Notes under the pieces: generated by a model
The model's database searches: none
The model's input: only the letters and a program-made list of their open reading frames with translations
Told to the model about the DNA's origin: nothing
Shown: positions 17,117 to 26,694 of the stretch, one piece after another
Layout: each line of letters begins with the position of its first letter
Position numbering within the stretch: the first letter of the stretch is position 1
Made by a program: the position numbers and the translations under genes
Origin: Pleurocapsa sp. PCC 7319
Lineage (GTDB): Bacteria > Cyanobacteriota > Cyanobacteriia > Cyanobacteriales > Xenococcaceae
Direction: 5' to 3'
Assembly: GCF_000332195.1 (NCBI RefSeq)
Contig: NZ_KB235922.1
Location: 4,561,322-4,625,321 of the forward strand
DNA length: 64,000 nt

Positions 17117-17314
17117 ATGATTAAAACACAATCAATTCATTGCCCCAATTGTGGCGATCGCGCTACCAGACATTTTACGGACAATTCGATTATACGTACC
17201 TCTTGTCGTAGCTGTGACTATTTACTAGTCCAATGCGCCAAAACTGGTAAAGTGATTGAAGCATACGCTCCAGGCATTGATAGTAGTTCTTTAGTTGCTT
17301 CGGCTTCGGCTTAG
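17117..17314 (+). CDS. Small zinc-ribbon protein
   Basis: A 65-residue protein with two CxxC knuckles, Cys9/Cys12 (CPNC) and Cys30/Cys33 (CRSC), spaced like a rubredoxin-type zinc ribbon, followed by [19 protein letters not shown]. Similar short proteins occur widely in cyanobacteria without a known role. Its stop codon overlaps the last 4 bp of the convergent rlmN gene. Confidence 0.7.
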   Translation: MIKTQSIHCPNCGDRATRHFTDNSIIRTSCRSCDYLLVQCAKTGKVIEAYAPGIDSSSLVASASA

Positions 17315-18357
17315 ACTTTTGAGGCTCTCAGTTGTCCACAAGCTGCATCAGCCTCTAAACCACGAGAATAACGTACGCTGACAGTTATATTTGCTGCTTC
17401 TAAGATGTTAGTAAATTCTCTAATTCGGTTTTTCTGTGGTCGTTGATAATCAACTTCTGAAATAGGATTATAGGGAATTAAGTTTACATGGGTTTGAAAG
17501 CCTTTTAAGCATTGAGACAGTTCCCGTGCATTTTCAGGTAAGTCGTTAACCCGTGACAGCAAAACATATTCAAAAGTCACCCTTCTACCTGTAACCTCTA
17601 CATAATCTCGGCATTCATCCAGTAGATTATTTAGAGGATATTTTTTGGCACTAGGAATTAATTGTTCTCGTAAAGCTTGATTAGAAGCATGAAGACTTAC
17701 CGCTAGCACAATTTGTAATTTATGTTGGGCTAGCTGATGAATTTTCCCAGGAATACCCACTGTAGATACAGTTAGCGATCGCGCTCCGATACCAACATCC
17801 TGATTCAAAGACTTGACCGCAGCTATAACATGATCGATATTTGCCATCGGCTCTCCCATGCCCATAAATACTACATTGCTGACTCTTTGCTCAAAATCTT
17901 CCTGCACTGTTAGCACCTGATCGATAATTTCATGAGCTTTGAGATTGCGGGTAAAGCCGCCTTTGCCTGTGGCGCAAAAATCACAGTCCATCGGACAGCC
18001 TACTTGAGAAGAAACACACACAGTCAACCTTTTAGCAGTGGGAATACCAACTGCTTCAATGATTAATCCATCCGCCAGACGTAATAGATATTTACGGGTG
18101 GCATCAGGAGCAACGCTACGATAATGAATCGTAGAACGTCCCAGGGGATATCCTGCCATTTCATGCCGCCACTTTTTGGGAAATACCGAAATATCAGATA
18201 GCGATCGCACCCCTTTTTGGTATAACCATTGATACAGTTGTTTGCCTCTATAAGCTGGTTGATCTTGCTCTTGTACCCAAGCAGTTAACTCAGCTAAAGA
18301 TTTCCCCAAAAGAACCTCTGAATTCTTGATCGATTGCTTTACTATTTGTGGCGTCAT
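17311..18357 (-). CDS. rlmN: Dual-specificity 23S rRNA/tRNA adenine-C2 methyltransferase RlmN
   Basis: A 348-residue radical-SAM enzyme. The cluster motif is [11 protein letters not shown] (CxxxCxxC), followed by [43 protein letters not shown] and the C-terminal [10 protein letters not shown] (methyl-carrying Cys) complete the RlmN pattern. It methylates C2 of A2503 in 23S rRNA and A37 of some tRNAs, using a Cys-bound methyl intermediate. Length and motifs are normal. Its 3' end overlaps the small zinc-ribbon gene by 4 bp, tail to tail. Confidence 0.95.
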   Translation of the reverse strand: MTPQIVKQSIKNSEVLLGKSLAELTAWVQEQDQPAYRGKQLYQWLYQKGVRSLSDISVFPKKWRHEMAGYPLGRSTIHYRSVAPDATRKYLLRLADGLIIEAVGIPTAKRLTVCVSSQVGCPMDCDFCATGKGGFTRNLKAHEIIDQVLTVQEDFEQRVSNVVFMGMGEPMANIDHVIAAVKSLNQDVGIGARSLTVSTVGIPGKIHQLAQHKLQIVLAVSLHASNQALREQLIPSAKKYPLNNLLDECRDYVEVTGRRVTFEYVLLSRVNDLPENARELSQCLKGFQTHVNLIPYNPISEVDYQRPQKNRIREFTNILEAANITVSVRYSRGLEADAACGQLRASKV

Positions 18358-18593
18358 TAGATTTTGATTAAGTACTTTGATTGAAATGAAATCTTTTAAA
18401 ATTTTGTAAAAATAGTTGGTTTTTAGCTATTTGTGACAACCATTAAGTAGTGACATTTTACAATTAATTCAGAAACTCTACTAAAGTATGATTTTCTTAA
18501 TGTAACTCTTACCTTCTAACTTTGAGACAGTTGCGGTAAAGGGTTAAATCAGCATAAGCTTTAAATGACTAGCTTTGCGTCCCCATCTGTCAA

Positions 18594-18624
18594 ACTCGAA
18601 CTCCGAACTCCGAACTCCGAACTC
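18594..18624. repeat. Heptamer tandem repeat (CGAACTC)n
   Basis: About four units of CGAACTC in a row, read on the plus strand. The stop codon of the alkyltransferase-like gene (18625-18623) lies inside the last unit. An array of the same unit in the opposite orientation is at 18963-19016, so the two arrays flank that gene as an inverted pair. Confidence 0.8.
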
Positions 18625-18937
18625 AAATAAACGGTTGCCAAAGATATTGGTTAAGGTCAATTTTGCCGTTACTTTTAAATTCAATTCCTTCTTCTTCCAA
18701 TAAAACTTTTTGTAAATAATCACCACCCTGACGCTGAAACGAGTAAGAAATTTCCCCTTTAGCATTAATTACTCGATGCCAAGGAATGTCATCTTTAATA
18801 TCTACTCTAAAAAGAGCATATCCTACCAAACGTGCTTTACCATAAAGTCCTGTTAAATCTGCAATTTGTCCATAAGTTGCCACTTTTCCTCTAGGAATTT
18901 TTCTGACTGTGGCATAGATGCGATCGTATTGGGACAT
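18623..18937 (-). CDS. Alkyltransferase-like (ATL) DNA-repair protein
   Basis: A 104-residue MGMT-fold protein with IPRGKVATYGQIADLTG and VGYALFRVD, but the active-site PCHRV is IPWHRVI: the alkyl-accepting Cys is replaced by Trp53. This is the mark of ATL proteins, which bind O6-alkylguanine, flip the base and flag it for nucleotide-excision repair without removing the alkyl group. It lacks the N-terminal domain of full Ogt, as usual for ATLs. It is flanked by inverted heptamer arrays, and its stop codon falls inside one of them. Confidence 0.88.
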   Translation of the reverse strand: MSQYDRIYATVRKIPRGKVATYGQIADLTGLYGKARLVGYALFRVDIKDDIPWHRVINAKGEISYSFQRQGGDYLQKVLLEEEGIEFKSNGKIDLNQYLWQPFI

Positions 18938-18962
18938 TGATAATAATTTGCTCGAAATAAGT

Positions 18963-19016
18963 GAGTTCGGAGTTTGGGGTTCAGAGTTCAGAGTTCGGAG
19001 TTCGGAGTTCGGAGTT
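18963..19016. repeat. Heptamer tandem repeat (GAGTTCG)n, inverted to the array at 18594
   Basis: About seven to eight units of GAGTTCG with some degenerate units (GAGTTTG, GGGTTCA, GAGTTCA). The unit is the reverse complement of the one at 18594-18624, so the two could pair across the gene between them. It lies directly upstream of the alkyltransferase-like gene start (25 bp). Confidence 0.8.
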
Positions 19017-19060
19017 AGAAATTATGATTTGTGGATTTTGACAGTGTATTAGGCAATGAT

Positions 19061-19912
19061 CTACTTGATCAGATTTAGGCTATTACTTAATGAAATCCAG
19101 TTTTCTAAGCTTAAATCCTCTGCACGACATTGAGGATTGAAGTTTAGCTGTTTTAATATTTGAGTTGAATTTTGAGGATCAACTACACTCTTTAGATTAT
19201 TACGTAACATTTTACGTCGACTAGCAAAACCGAGTTTAATTAATGTCTCTAATTGACGGGGATTATCAGCAGGATTAGCAATTATTTTGGGATGCAATCT
19301 CACCACTACTGAATCTACTTTTGGTCGTGGATAAAATGCTTTAGCAGGAACGTTACAAATTATTTCACAACTAGCCAAGTATTGAACCCGAATTGATAAA
19401 GCACCAAAGACTTTAGTCCCTGGACCCGCAACTAAACGTTCTCCTACTTCTTTTTGCACCAGTAATACTATTGATTCATAATGTTGAGGTGCAGGAGTTG
19501 AAATTTTGCCTAATAACTTCTCAATAATCGGTCCCGTAATATTGTAGGGAATATTGGCAACTACTTTATTTGGATTTTGAAACTTAGGAAAATCTTGTAA
19601 TAGAGATTCTAAATCCAACTCTAGAAAATCATCTTGAGCCAACAGAAAATTATCGCGATCGCCAAACTTGTGAACTAACTTTTTACATAAATCACGGTCA
19701 ATTTCCACAGAAACTAAAGCAGCAACTTGTGATAACAATCTAGAAGTTAACACTCCTGTTCCTGGTCCAATTTCCAAGACGCGATCGCCCTGGGTTAATT
19801 CTGCAGCAGTGACTATCTGATCTAGGACATCCTCGTCACGCAACCAATGTTGACCAAATTGTTTACGAGGTCGAAAACGGCTACGATTCTTAGCTTTATT
19901 ACTAGATGTCAT
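19061..19912 (-). CDS. rsmA: 16S rRNA dimethyladenosine transferase
   Basis: A 283-residue KsgA/RsmA enzyme. FGQHWLRDEDVLDQIV (N-terminal substrate loop), VLEIGPGTGVLTSRLL (SAM site), VSVEIDRDL, and VANIPYNITGPI (catalytic NIPY motif) are intact; FYPRPKVDSVVVRL and FASRRKMLRNNLK mark the C-terminal rRNA-binding part. It dimethylates A1518 and A1519 in helix 45 of 16S rRNA. It follows purU on the same strand with a 54-bp gap. Confidence 0.95.
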   Translation of the reverse strand: MTSSNKAKNRSRFRPRKQFGQHWLRDEDVLDQIVTAAELTQGDRVLEIGPGTGVLTSRLLSQVAALVSVEIDRDLCKKLVHKFGDRDNFLLAQDDFLELDLESLLQDFPKFQNPNKVVANIPYNITGPIIEKLLGKISTPAPQHYESIVLLVQKEVGERLVAGPGTKVFGALSIRVQYLASCEIICNVPAKAFYPRPKVDSVVVRLHPKIIANPADNPRQLETLIKLGFASRRKMLRNNLKSVVDPQNSTQILKQLNFNPQCRAEDLSLENWISLSNSLNLIK

Positions 19913-19966
19913 GAATCAAGTATTTAAAATTAATAATTAATAATAAATAGTTAATAATTGCTTGTA

Positions 19967-20821
19967 TTAACTAAAAACTACAGTTTTATTATCGTAAACT
20001 AAAACTCGATTTTGTAGATGTAATCTGACAGCACGGGATAAGACTAAACGTTCAAGATCCTTCCCCTTACGAATTAAATCTGCTACTGTATCTTGATGAT
20101 TAACGCGAGCAACTTCTTGTTCAATAATAGGTCCTTCATCTAAATCTTCTGTTACATAATGAGCTGTAGCACCGATAATTTTAACTCCTCGGGTATGAGC
20201 GCGATGATAGGGTTTAGCTCCAGGGAAAGCAGGTAAAAAAGAATGATGAATATTAATGATCTGAGGGAACTCCTCAACTAGTTTGGGGCTAAGAATTTGC
20301 ATATATTTAGCCAAAATCACGAGATCTATCTGATATTGCCGTAAAAGCTCTAATTGTTTATCTTCTTGTTTAGCTTTAGTTTCTTTAGTAATTGGTAAAT
20401 AATGAAAATCAATTCCGAATTGCTGGGCGATCGCTTCAAGCTGAGGATGATTACTGATAATCAAGGGGATGGTGCAGGATAATTCTCTAGCCTGGTTACG
20501 CCACAGCAAATCTAAAAGACAATGATCTTGTTTTGTCACCCAGATCGCAATTTTTGGTAAAGTGTCGGAAAAGTGTAGTTTCCAGGTGGCATTGAGAGGC
20601 TTGGCGATCGCTGTAAAAGCAGTAGCTATAGCTTCTCGGGGTAAATTAAAGCCTTCAAGTTGCCATTCGATACGAATCAAGAATAAACTTGTAGCGCAAT
20701 CAGTATGTTGATCTGCATGAATAATATTACCTCCATTGGCATAAATAAAGTTGGCAATTTTGGCAACTAATCCGGGTCTATCGGGGCAAGAAATTAATAG
20801 AGTTGCAGTCGGCTTAGTCAT
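19967..20821 (-). CDS. purU: Formyltetrahydrofolate deformylase
   Basis: A 284-residue protein with an N-terminal ACT domain (about 5-85, LLISCPDRPGLVAKIANFI) and a C-terminal formyltransferase fold. The catalytic Asn-His-Asp set is visible: INIHHSFLPAFPGAKPYHRA and HYVTEDLDEGPIIEQ. PurU splits 10-formyl-THF to formate and THF, supplying formate and balancing one-carbon pools; the ACT domain senses Met/Gly in E. coli. It is upstream of rsmA on the same strand. Confidence 0.93.
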   Translation of the reverse strand: MTKPTATLLISCPDRPGLVAKIANFIYANGGNIIHADQHTDCATSLFLIRIEWQLEGFNLPREAIATAFTAIAKPLNATWKLHFSDTLPKIAIWVTKQDHCLLDLLWRNQARELSCTIPLIISNHPQLEAIAQQFGIDFHYLPITKETKAKQEDKQLELLRQYQIDLVILAKYMQILSPKLVEEFPQIINIHHSFLPAFPGAKPYHRAHTRGVKIIGATAHYVTEDLDEGPIIEQEVARVNHQDTVADLIRKGKDLERLVLSRAVRLHLQNRVLVYDNKTVVFS

Positions 20822-21182
20822 ATATAGTTTACGAGGAGTATTTTTTTACAACTACCAAAATGATCCTTTTCCTCTGGGAGGTTATCAAAGCGTAACAGAT
20901 GCTCAAAACAACTGTAATTTTTTTCAGTCAAACTTAATTTGACATCTTGTTTTTGGGCAACCTAAAACTAAGAAGTTAATTACGATCATTAAATTACATA
21001 AATTTAATCTAATTAATTATGTTTCCATAACAGTATTTAAAGTCATTTCTATATTTATTAATGTTAGATAATCTAATATTCAAGAACTTATGCTAGTAAA
21101 GCCCTGGTAATTTTAATAGGGAGTATGGTTTCTACTCCGTCTTTATAAAGGTTGAGCAATATTTAAGCAAAACTATACTATT
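20822..21182. other. Divergent spacer between purU and the hybrid kinase gene
   Basis: 361 bp, AT-rich, with a small CCTCTGGGAGG palindrome near 20870. It should hold promoters for both genes. No RNA or operator is recognised. Confidence 0.3.
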
Positions 21183-24100
21183 ATGAACAGTCAAGACAAG
21201 CCGTTAGAAGGAAGCGATAATCTAGACGAAATATTATTGGAAAATTCTAGTGAAATTGATTCTGTTAATGATAAGCAAGCAGATTTATGGTCGCAAGGAA
21301 AAGAACCTGAAGCTTTTGATTTTGATGAACCTCTGTTAGAGGAAGATGCTGTTGAAACATCTAGTGAATCTACAGAGAAAAGTTTGGATTTAGATCTTGA
21401 CGATCTAGATTTCCGTAATCCACCAAAAGCGGAAGATTTTAAGCGCTCAAAGTCCAAGCTCATTCCAGAGAATCAAGGTGGATCATTGGCATCAGAATTA
21501 GAAGTCACTTCTCTTGACCTTGATCCATCCGAAGAACTAGCAGCCTTAACCGATACTTCACTAGATGAAATTAATAATTTGGATGATGCAGCAGCTTTAA
21601 CCGACACTCCACAAGATGAAATTAATAATTTGGATGATGTAGCAGCTTTAACTGATACTCCACAAGATGAAATTAATAATTTAGATGATGTCAGTTTGGA
21701 TAGTGTCAGTTTAGACCATCTTTCCGAAGCTGCTTTAACTATAGATGATTCTGATCTAGAACTTGATAACCTGGAGTTAGAAGATTTAGGGAAATTAGAA
21801 TCATTCACGGAACCATCGCTGGAAAGTGAAGATTTAGAAGGTTTAGGGAATTTAGCGGAGTTAGAAGAGTTAGAAGATTTAGGGGATTTAGAATCATTAC
21901 CGGAACAATCGCTGGAAAGCGAAGATTTAGATTTAGGGGATTTAGCGGAGTTAGGAGAGTTAGAAGATTTAGGGGATTTAGAATCATTCACGGAACCATC
22001 GCTGGAAAGTGAAGATTTAGATTTAGGAGATTTAGGGCTATCAGAGTTAGATTCATTATTGGGTTCTCAGCCAGAGCCTTCGTCCTCATCTAGTGTTCAG
22101 TCTAAGACTACTTCTCCTCCCCAACCAGTTACCGCCAAATCTAGTCCAAAATCGCCAGAACCTGCGACCGTTAATAAAGCCCAAACTTTCGACCAGACAA
22201 TGAGAGTTTCGGTGCGCAAACTGGATAATTTGAATAACCTTATTGGAGAATTAGTAGTCAAGCGCAATCGTTTAGAGGATGACCAAGAAAGATTGCGCCG
22301 TTTCTTAGACAACCTGCTCGGACACGTTCAGTCTTTAGGGGAAGCAGGAGCCAAAATGCACGATATGTATGAGCGATCGCTTTTGGAAGGGGCATTAATG
22401 GCCAGTCGTCAGTCTCGGGTTAATTCTGCGGTGGCGAGTGGCAACTCTAATTTGTTGAGTCGAGAAGAAAACTCACAAGACGAGAGTTTAGATGCTTTGG
22501 AAATGGATCGCTTTACCGGCTTTCATTTGCTTTCTCAAGAAATTATTGAGCTAATTGTACGAGTCAGAGAAGCAGCTTCCGATATTCAGTTTGTAGTCGA
22601 CGAAACAGATAAAGTAGCTCAGACTTTTCGCCAGGTTACTAGTCAACTACAGGATGGGATGAATTCTTCCCGTATGGTTGCTTTTGGGCAGACCTCAGAT
22701 CGTCTTCCTAGAGCGATTCGAGACATTTCACGCAAACAGAAAAAACAAACAAATCTCCACGTTGAAGGTAAAGATGTATTGATCGATAAAATGATCGTTG
22801 AGCATCTTTATAATCCCATGACTCACTTGGTTAATAATGCTATTTCTCACGGGATTGAGAAACCAGAGGTTAGACTAAAAAAAGGAAAACCCGAAGCGGG
22901 TAATGTTTATATCAGGGCATTTATTCAAGGTAATCAAACTGTCATTTCCGTTCGTGATGATGGCGCAGGAATCGATCCAGAAATAGTCAAGCAAAAGGCG
23001 ATCGAAAAAAACCTGATTACTTGGGCAACAGCACAAAATTTATCGGAACAACAGATTTACGAACTTCTTTTCCATCCAGGGTTTAGTACCAAAGATCAAG
23101 CTGACGATTTTGCAGGTCGAGGCGTTGGCATGGACGTAGTTAATACTGATCTCAAGAAAATTCGTGGCTCTATCAGCACTGAGTCTGAAATTGGCAAGGG
23201 AACAATCTTTACGATTCGTCTCCCGCTAGTTTTGAGTATCTGTAAAGCTTTAACTTGTGTAGACAACAATACTAAAATTGCTTTCCCTATTGATGGGGTA
23301 GAAGATACTAAGGAATACCTACCTAGTGATATTCAAACTAACGCCAATGGAGTGCAGTGTATTTCTTGGCAGGATACCCTGCTCCCTTTAAGACCTCTAA
23401 ATACGCTACTCAATTATAATCGTCAAATCCGCAGAGCTGGTATTTATAATGTCAATTCTAATAATGATGACACTATTTCCGTTATCATTCTTCGTAGCCT
23501 GGATAACTTGCTTGCAATACAGGTTGATGAAGTTAGGGCTGAGCAGGAAATAGTAATCAAACAAATTGATGGTCCCATACCTAAGCCGCCAGGTATTGCG
23601 GGAGCTACAGTTTTGGGGGATGGCACAATCATGCCCATTGGAGATGTACTAGAGCTAATTGAAATTGCTCAAGGCAAGAGAACTATTGAAGTTGGCTTTA
23701 ATATTCTTGGTACTGATGCAGCTATTAAACCACCTGAAACTGAAAATATCCAACAGGAGCCGATGGTATTAGTAGTTGATGACTCTATTACTGTTCGAGA
23801 ATTGCTGTCGATGAGTTTCAATAAATTAGGTTATCGCGTAGAACAAGCTCGAGATGGTCAAGAGGCTTGGGATAAGCTGCGTGGGGGTCTGGTTTGCGAC
23901 ATGATTTTCAGTGATATTGAAATGCCTCGCATGAATGGTTTGGAACTATTGTCCAATCTATACAAAGATGACAAACTAAACTCCATACCAGTCGCTATGC
24001 TAACTTCTCGTGGTGCAGATAAACATCGGCAAATAGCCAATGATCTAGGTGCCAAAGCTTATTTAACTAAGCCCTACACGGAAAAAGATCTCATGGATGT

Positions 24101-24608
24101 GGCACAACATCTAATTGAAATCAATCGAGCTAACAAAGAAGCTGAATCTGTTACTGTAAAAATTGATAAGGTTAAAAATCGCAAGTCTGAATCAAGCCTT
24201 CAGGATGCCCCAGTAGTATTAATTATTGATGATTCAGTAACAGTTAGAGAATTGTTATCCATGAGCTTCAAAAAAGCCGGCTATCGTGTAGAACAAGCCC
24301 GAGACGGTCAAGAAGCCTGGGAAAAACTGAGTGAGGGTTTAGAGTGCGATCTTGCTTTCTGTGATATTGAAATGCCTAGGATGAACGGCTTGGAACTACT
24401 ATCTCAACTTCAAACGGATGAGAAGCTAGCAAAATTACCGATCGCCATGATAACTTCTCGTGGAGCACAAAAAATGCGTAATATAGCTGCTTCTCGTGGA
24501 GCTAAGGGTTATTTTGTTAAACCTTATGTCGAGGATGAGCTATTAAAAGCCGCCACAAGAATGCTAAATGGAGAAATATTAATCGAAAATGTTGATGAGG
24601 AACTTTAG
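21183..24608 (+). CDS. CheA-like hybrid histidine kinase with two C-terminal receivers and no Hpt domain
   Basis: An 1141-residue protein. Residues 1-300 are very acidic and repetitive: three near-copies of AALTDTPQDEINNLDDV (about 119-173) and further Leu/Glu/Asp repeats with SLESEDL. A Ser/Pro linker follows. CheA parts are in order: dimerisation helices (about 335-500), HATPase with LVNNAISHGIE, VRDDGAGID and GRGVGMDVV (about 535-675), a CheW-like domain (about 680-850), then two similar receivers (about 862-980 and 1012-1130) with DDS and SDIEMPRMNG or CDIEMPRMNG, phospho-acceptors near Asp910 and Asp1060. No histidine phosphotransfer domain is present, as in split CheA systems of cyanobacterial pilus phototaxis (Hik43/PilL-C type), where Hpt is on another protein. 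Confidence 0.88.
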   Translation: MNSQDKPLEGSDNLDEILLENSSEIDSVNDKQADLWSQGKEPEAFDFDEPLLEEDAVETSSESTEKSLDLDLDDLDFRNPPKAEDFKRSKSKLIPENQGGSLASELEVTSLDLDPSEELAALTDTSLDEINNLDDAAALTDTPQDEINNLDDVAALTDTPQDEINNLDDVSLDSVSLDHLSEAALTIDDSDLELDNLELEDLGKLESFTEPSLESEDLEGLGNLAELEELEDLGDLESLPEQSLESEDLDLGDLAELGELEDLGDLESFTEPSLESEDLDLGDLGLSELDSLLGSQPEPSSSSSVQSKTTSPPQPVTAKSSPKSPEPATVNKAQTFDQTMRVSVRKLDNLNNLIGELVVKRNRLEDDQERLRRFLDNLLGHVQSLGEAGAKMHDMYERSLLEGALMASRQSRVNSAVASGNSNLLSREENSQDESLDALEMDRFTGFHLLSQEIIELIVRVREAASDIQFVVDETDKVAQTFRQVTSQLQDGMNSSRMVAFGQTSDRLPRAIRDISRKQKKQTNLHVEGKDVLIDKMIVEHLYNPMTHLVNNAISHGIEKPEVRLKKGKPEAGNVYIRAFIQGNQTVISVRDDGAGIDPEIVKQKAIEKNLITWATAQNLSEQQIYELLFHPGFSTKDQADDFAGRGVGMDVVNTDLKKIRGSISTESEIGKGTIFTIRLPLVLSICKALTCVDNNTKIAFPIDGVEDTKEYLPSDIQTNANGVQCISWQDTLLPLRPLNTLLNYNRQIRRAGIYNVNSNNDDTISVIILRSLDNLLAIQVDEVRAEQEIVIKQIDGPIPKPPGIAGATVLGDGTIMPIGDVLELIEIAQGKRTIEVGFNILGTDAAIKPPETENIQQEPMVLVVDDSITVRELLSMSFNKLGYRVEQARDGQEAWDKLRGGLVCDMIFSDIEMPRMNGLELLSNLYKDDKLNSIPVAMLTSRGADKHRQIANDLGAKAYLTKPYTEKDLMDVAQHLIEINRANKEAESVTVKIDKVKNRKSESSLQDAPVVLIIDDSVTVRELLSMSFKKAGYRVEQARDGQEAWEKLSEGLECDLAFCDIEMPRMNGLELLSQLQTDEKLAKLPIAMITSRGAQKMRNIAASRGAKGYFVKPYVEDELLKAATRMLNGEILIENVDEEL

Positions 24609-24725
24609 AAGGATGAAAAGTAAGGGATAAAGGATGAGGATTTATCTATATCTAATTCAGTAAGGAACTTATGAAGACAGTAGATGTCAATTATCCTCTG
24701 TCAACTGTCCATTGAATAATTTGCA

Positions 24726-26372
24726 ATGATTAAAATAACGATTTTTCTTGGTGTTTTTTGGTTAGGTAACTTTTGCGGCATTCAGTCTGCTGTCGCCACA
24801 CAAAGCAAAACTCAAGATATTAAATTAGAGGTGGGTATTCTTCAGCGATTGGGGTCTTTAGCAACAGATGACCAAGACCCTGTGATCGAGCAAGTTACCA
24901 TCAATAGCACTCCTGGTGATTCTTTAAAGGTTAGTTTCCCTGAAGGAGATAAATCTAGCCCAGAAATTCAAACTCAAAAGGTGGTATTAAAGTTAGATTC
25001 GGTAGCGATTCCTCAACCTAAACTAGTAGAAAAATTAGTTCTGAGCGATCGCTCGACCTTTGAAACTGCCGAAGATAGTGCTAAATCTTGGAAAAAACTG
25101 GGTATTGAGGTGGAGGTAGCTCAACCTGGACGTTGGCAAGTCTGGGCGAAAAGAGATGTTTATGGCACCCCCTTGGTCCGTCGTTGGCTACTCCATAGTT
25201 TAGAAGCTAACGGTTATACTAGCCCCTATCTCTCTACTAAAGTCCTGCACCAAGAACCACGAGTAACTCTGGTTATTGACGGTCAAGAATATTATGAAGA
25301 TGAAGTAGCGATAACTACCAGCAAGAATTTGGTCAAGGTAAATACAACCAAAAATCCTCAATCAACTCGACTCTATGGAGGAAGTTTAAAGCTTCAGCCC
25401 AATGCTCACGGTGAATTTACTTTGGTGAATCATGTCCCCCTGGAAACTTATTTACGGGGAGTTGTCCCTTACGAAATTGGTGCCAATGCGCCGCCTCAAG
25501 CTGTTGCAGCGCAAACAATTATTGCCCGTACCTACGCTTTACGCAATCTCAGACGTTTTACGGCTGATAATTATCAACTCTGTGCCACAGTTCACTGTCA
25601 AGTTTATAAAGGTTTAAATGGGACTAATCCGATCAGCGATCGCGCGATCGCTGAAACTGCAGGTTTGGTTCTGACTTACGAGAATGAATTAATTGATGCC
25701 TTATATTCTTCTACCACTGGTGGTGTAACAGCCGCTTTTGAAGATACTTGGAATGGTACAGAGCGTCCTTATCTCCAGCCCGTGCTCGATGCTCCAAGTC
25801 CATTTTGGGATTTAGCAAAATATCCCCTGAATAATGAACAAACATTCCGTCACTTTATCGATCTCTCTCAAGGATTTAACGAGACAGGACGGGAAGGAGT
25901 ATTTCGTTGGCGTAAAAAAAGAAGTATTTCTAACCTCAACCAAGATCTACGCAAGTATCTCCGGAAAATTCGTCATCCCCTGGCTGATTTTAAAACTATT
26001 GAATCGATGCAAGTTCACAAGCGATCGCATTCTGGCAGAATTTTAACTCTCACTATCCAAACTGATCGAGGAAAACTACAGCTACACAAAAACGAAATTC
26101 GGAGTGCTTTGGAACCTCCCCGTAGTACTTTCTTCTATCTCCAGCCAATCTATGGCGATGCTCAAAAACTCAAAGGCTATACCTTTATTGGCGGAGGTTT
26201 TGGTCATGGAGTGGGTTTGAGCCAATATGGTTCTTATAATCTGGCAAAATTGGGGTGGTCAGCAGAGCAAATTCTCGCTTTTTATTACCCTCAGACTAAA
26301 ATTAAACCTTTAGACAACACTATTGTTTTTTGGCGTGAACAATCAACTGAGTCATCAGTGAGCAGCAAATAA
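24726..26372 (+). CDS. SpoIID/LytB-domain protein, exported
   Basis: A 548-residue protein with an N-terminal signal peptide (about 1-25, ILGVFWLGNFCGIQSAVA-like). The SpoIID core lies at about 195-520: YLRGVVPYEIGANAPPQAV, AQTIIARTYALRN, YSSTTGGVTAAFEDTW and GGGFGHGVGLSQYG. In Bacillus SpoIID cuts peptidoglycan glycan strands and LytB stimulates an amidase; in cyanobacteria the role is probably cell-wall remodelling in the periplasm. The N-terminal 190 residues may be a wall-binding part (two sequences with LEVEVAQPGRW and RRWLLHSLEANGY). It starts 117 bp after the hybrid kinase. Confidence 0.88.
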   Translation: MIKITIFLGVFWLGNFCGIQSAVATQSKTQDIKLEVGILQRLGSLATDDQDPVIEQVTINSTPGDSLKVSFPEGDKSSPEIQTQKVVLKLDSVAIPQPKLVEKLVLSDRSTFETAEDSAKSWKKLGIEVEVAQPGRWQVWAKRDVYGTPLVRRWLLHSLEANGYTSPYLSTKVLHQEPRVTLVIDGQEYYEDEVAITTSKNLVKVNTTKNPQSTRLYGGSLKLQPNAHGEFTLVNHVPLETYLRGVVPYEIGANAPPQAVAAQTIIARTYALRNLRRFTADNYQLCATVHCQVYKGLNGTNPISDRAIAETAGLVLTYENELIDALYSSTTGGVTAAFEDTWNGTERPYLQPVLDAPSPFWDLAKYPLNNEQTFRHFIDLSQGFNETGREGVFRWRKKRSISNLNQDLRKYLRKIRHPLADFKTIESMQVHKRSHSGRILTLTIQTDRGKLQLHKNEIRSALEPPRSTFFYLQPIYGDAQKLKGYTFIGGGFGHGVGLSQYGSYNLAKLGWSAEQILAFYYPQTKIKPLDNTIVFWREQSTESSVSSK

Positions 26373-26456
26373 TATTAAACCTAATTTGAATTGGAAAAAT
26401 AGAAAAACTTTTCTTGATTTTTATTTACTAACAAAAAATTAAAACTGCTATATTAG

Positions 26457-26541
26457 TGTGAACCGCCATCTGTAAAAAATAGCTTAGAGACTTATTAAAT
26501 TACAGAGTATTGCGGAAATAAGTCTCTTGAGGCTCACATCC
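26457..26541 (+). ncRNA. Structured leader element, first stem (candidate)
   Basis: AGAGACTTATT (26486-26496) and AATAAGTCTCT (26517-26527) form a perfect 11-bp stem. An outer helix pairs the GTGTGAACC-like stretch near 26457-26465 with GGCTCACAT (26531-26539) with one mismatch and one G-U. It lies about 180-260 bp upstream of the SPFH gene. No Rfam family is recognised. Confidence 0.45.
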
Positions 26542-26579
26542 TCTTTACTGTTTGGAAAACAGACTCTAATTCATAGATT

Positions 26580-26694
26580 AAAGAAGAAATGTGCTTAGCA
26601 CATACTAAATAATGGCTTGCAAAATCAAGGATACCGACTTTACTTTTATAGTTTCGACTTAATTGATTTTCCTCATTATTTAGTCTTCTTCTTT
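26580..26694 (+). ncRNA. Structured leader element, possible three-way junction (candidate)
   Basis: AAAGAAGAA (26580-26588) pairs with TTCTTCTTT (26686-26694); inside, TGTGC/GCACA (26590-26602) forms a hairpin and ACTAAATAATG (26604-26614) pairs perfectly with CATTATTTAGT (26674-26684). Together this gives a three-way junction with a 59-nt apical loop. It ends in a T-rich run 25 bp before the ATG at 26720. It could be a cis-acting RNA or the relic of a foldback transposon. Confidence 0.5.

Noticed and set aside
18594-19016. The heptamer arrays as a CRISPR array.
   Set aside because: Units are 7 bp with no unique spacers and no cas genes are near.
21473-21991. A 172-residue minus-strand frame, very Ser-rich, opposite the kinase N-terminus.
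   Set aside because: It is the antisense of the acidic Leu/Asp/Glu repeats; periodic codons keep several frames open.
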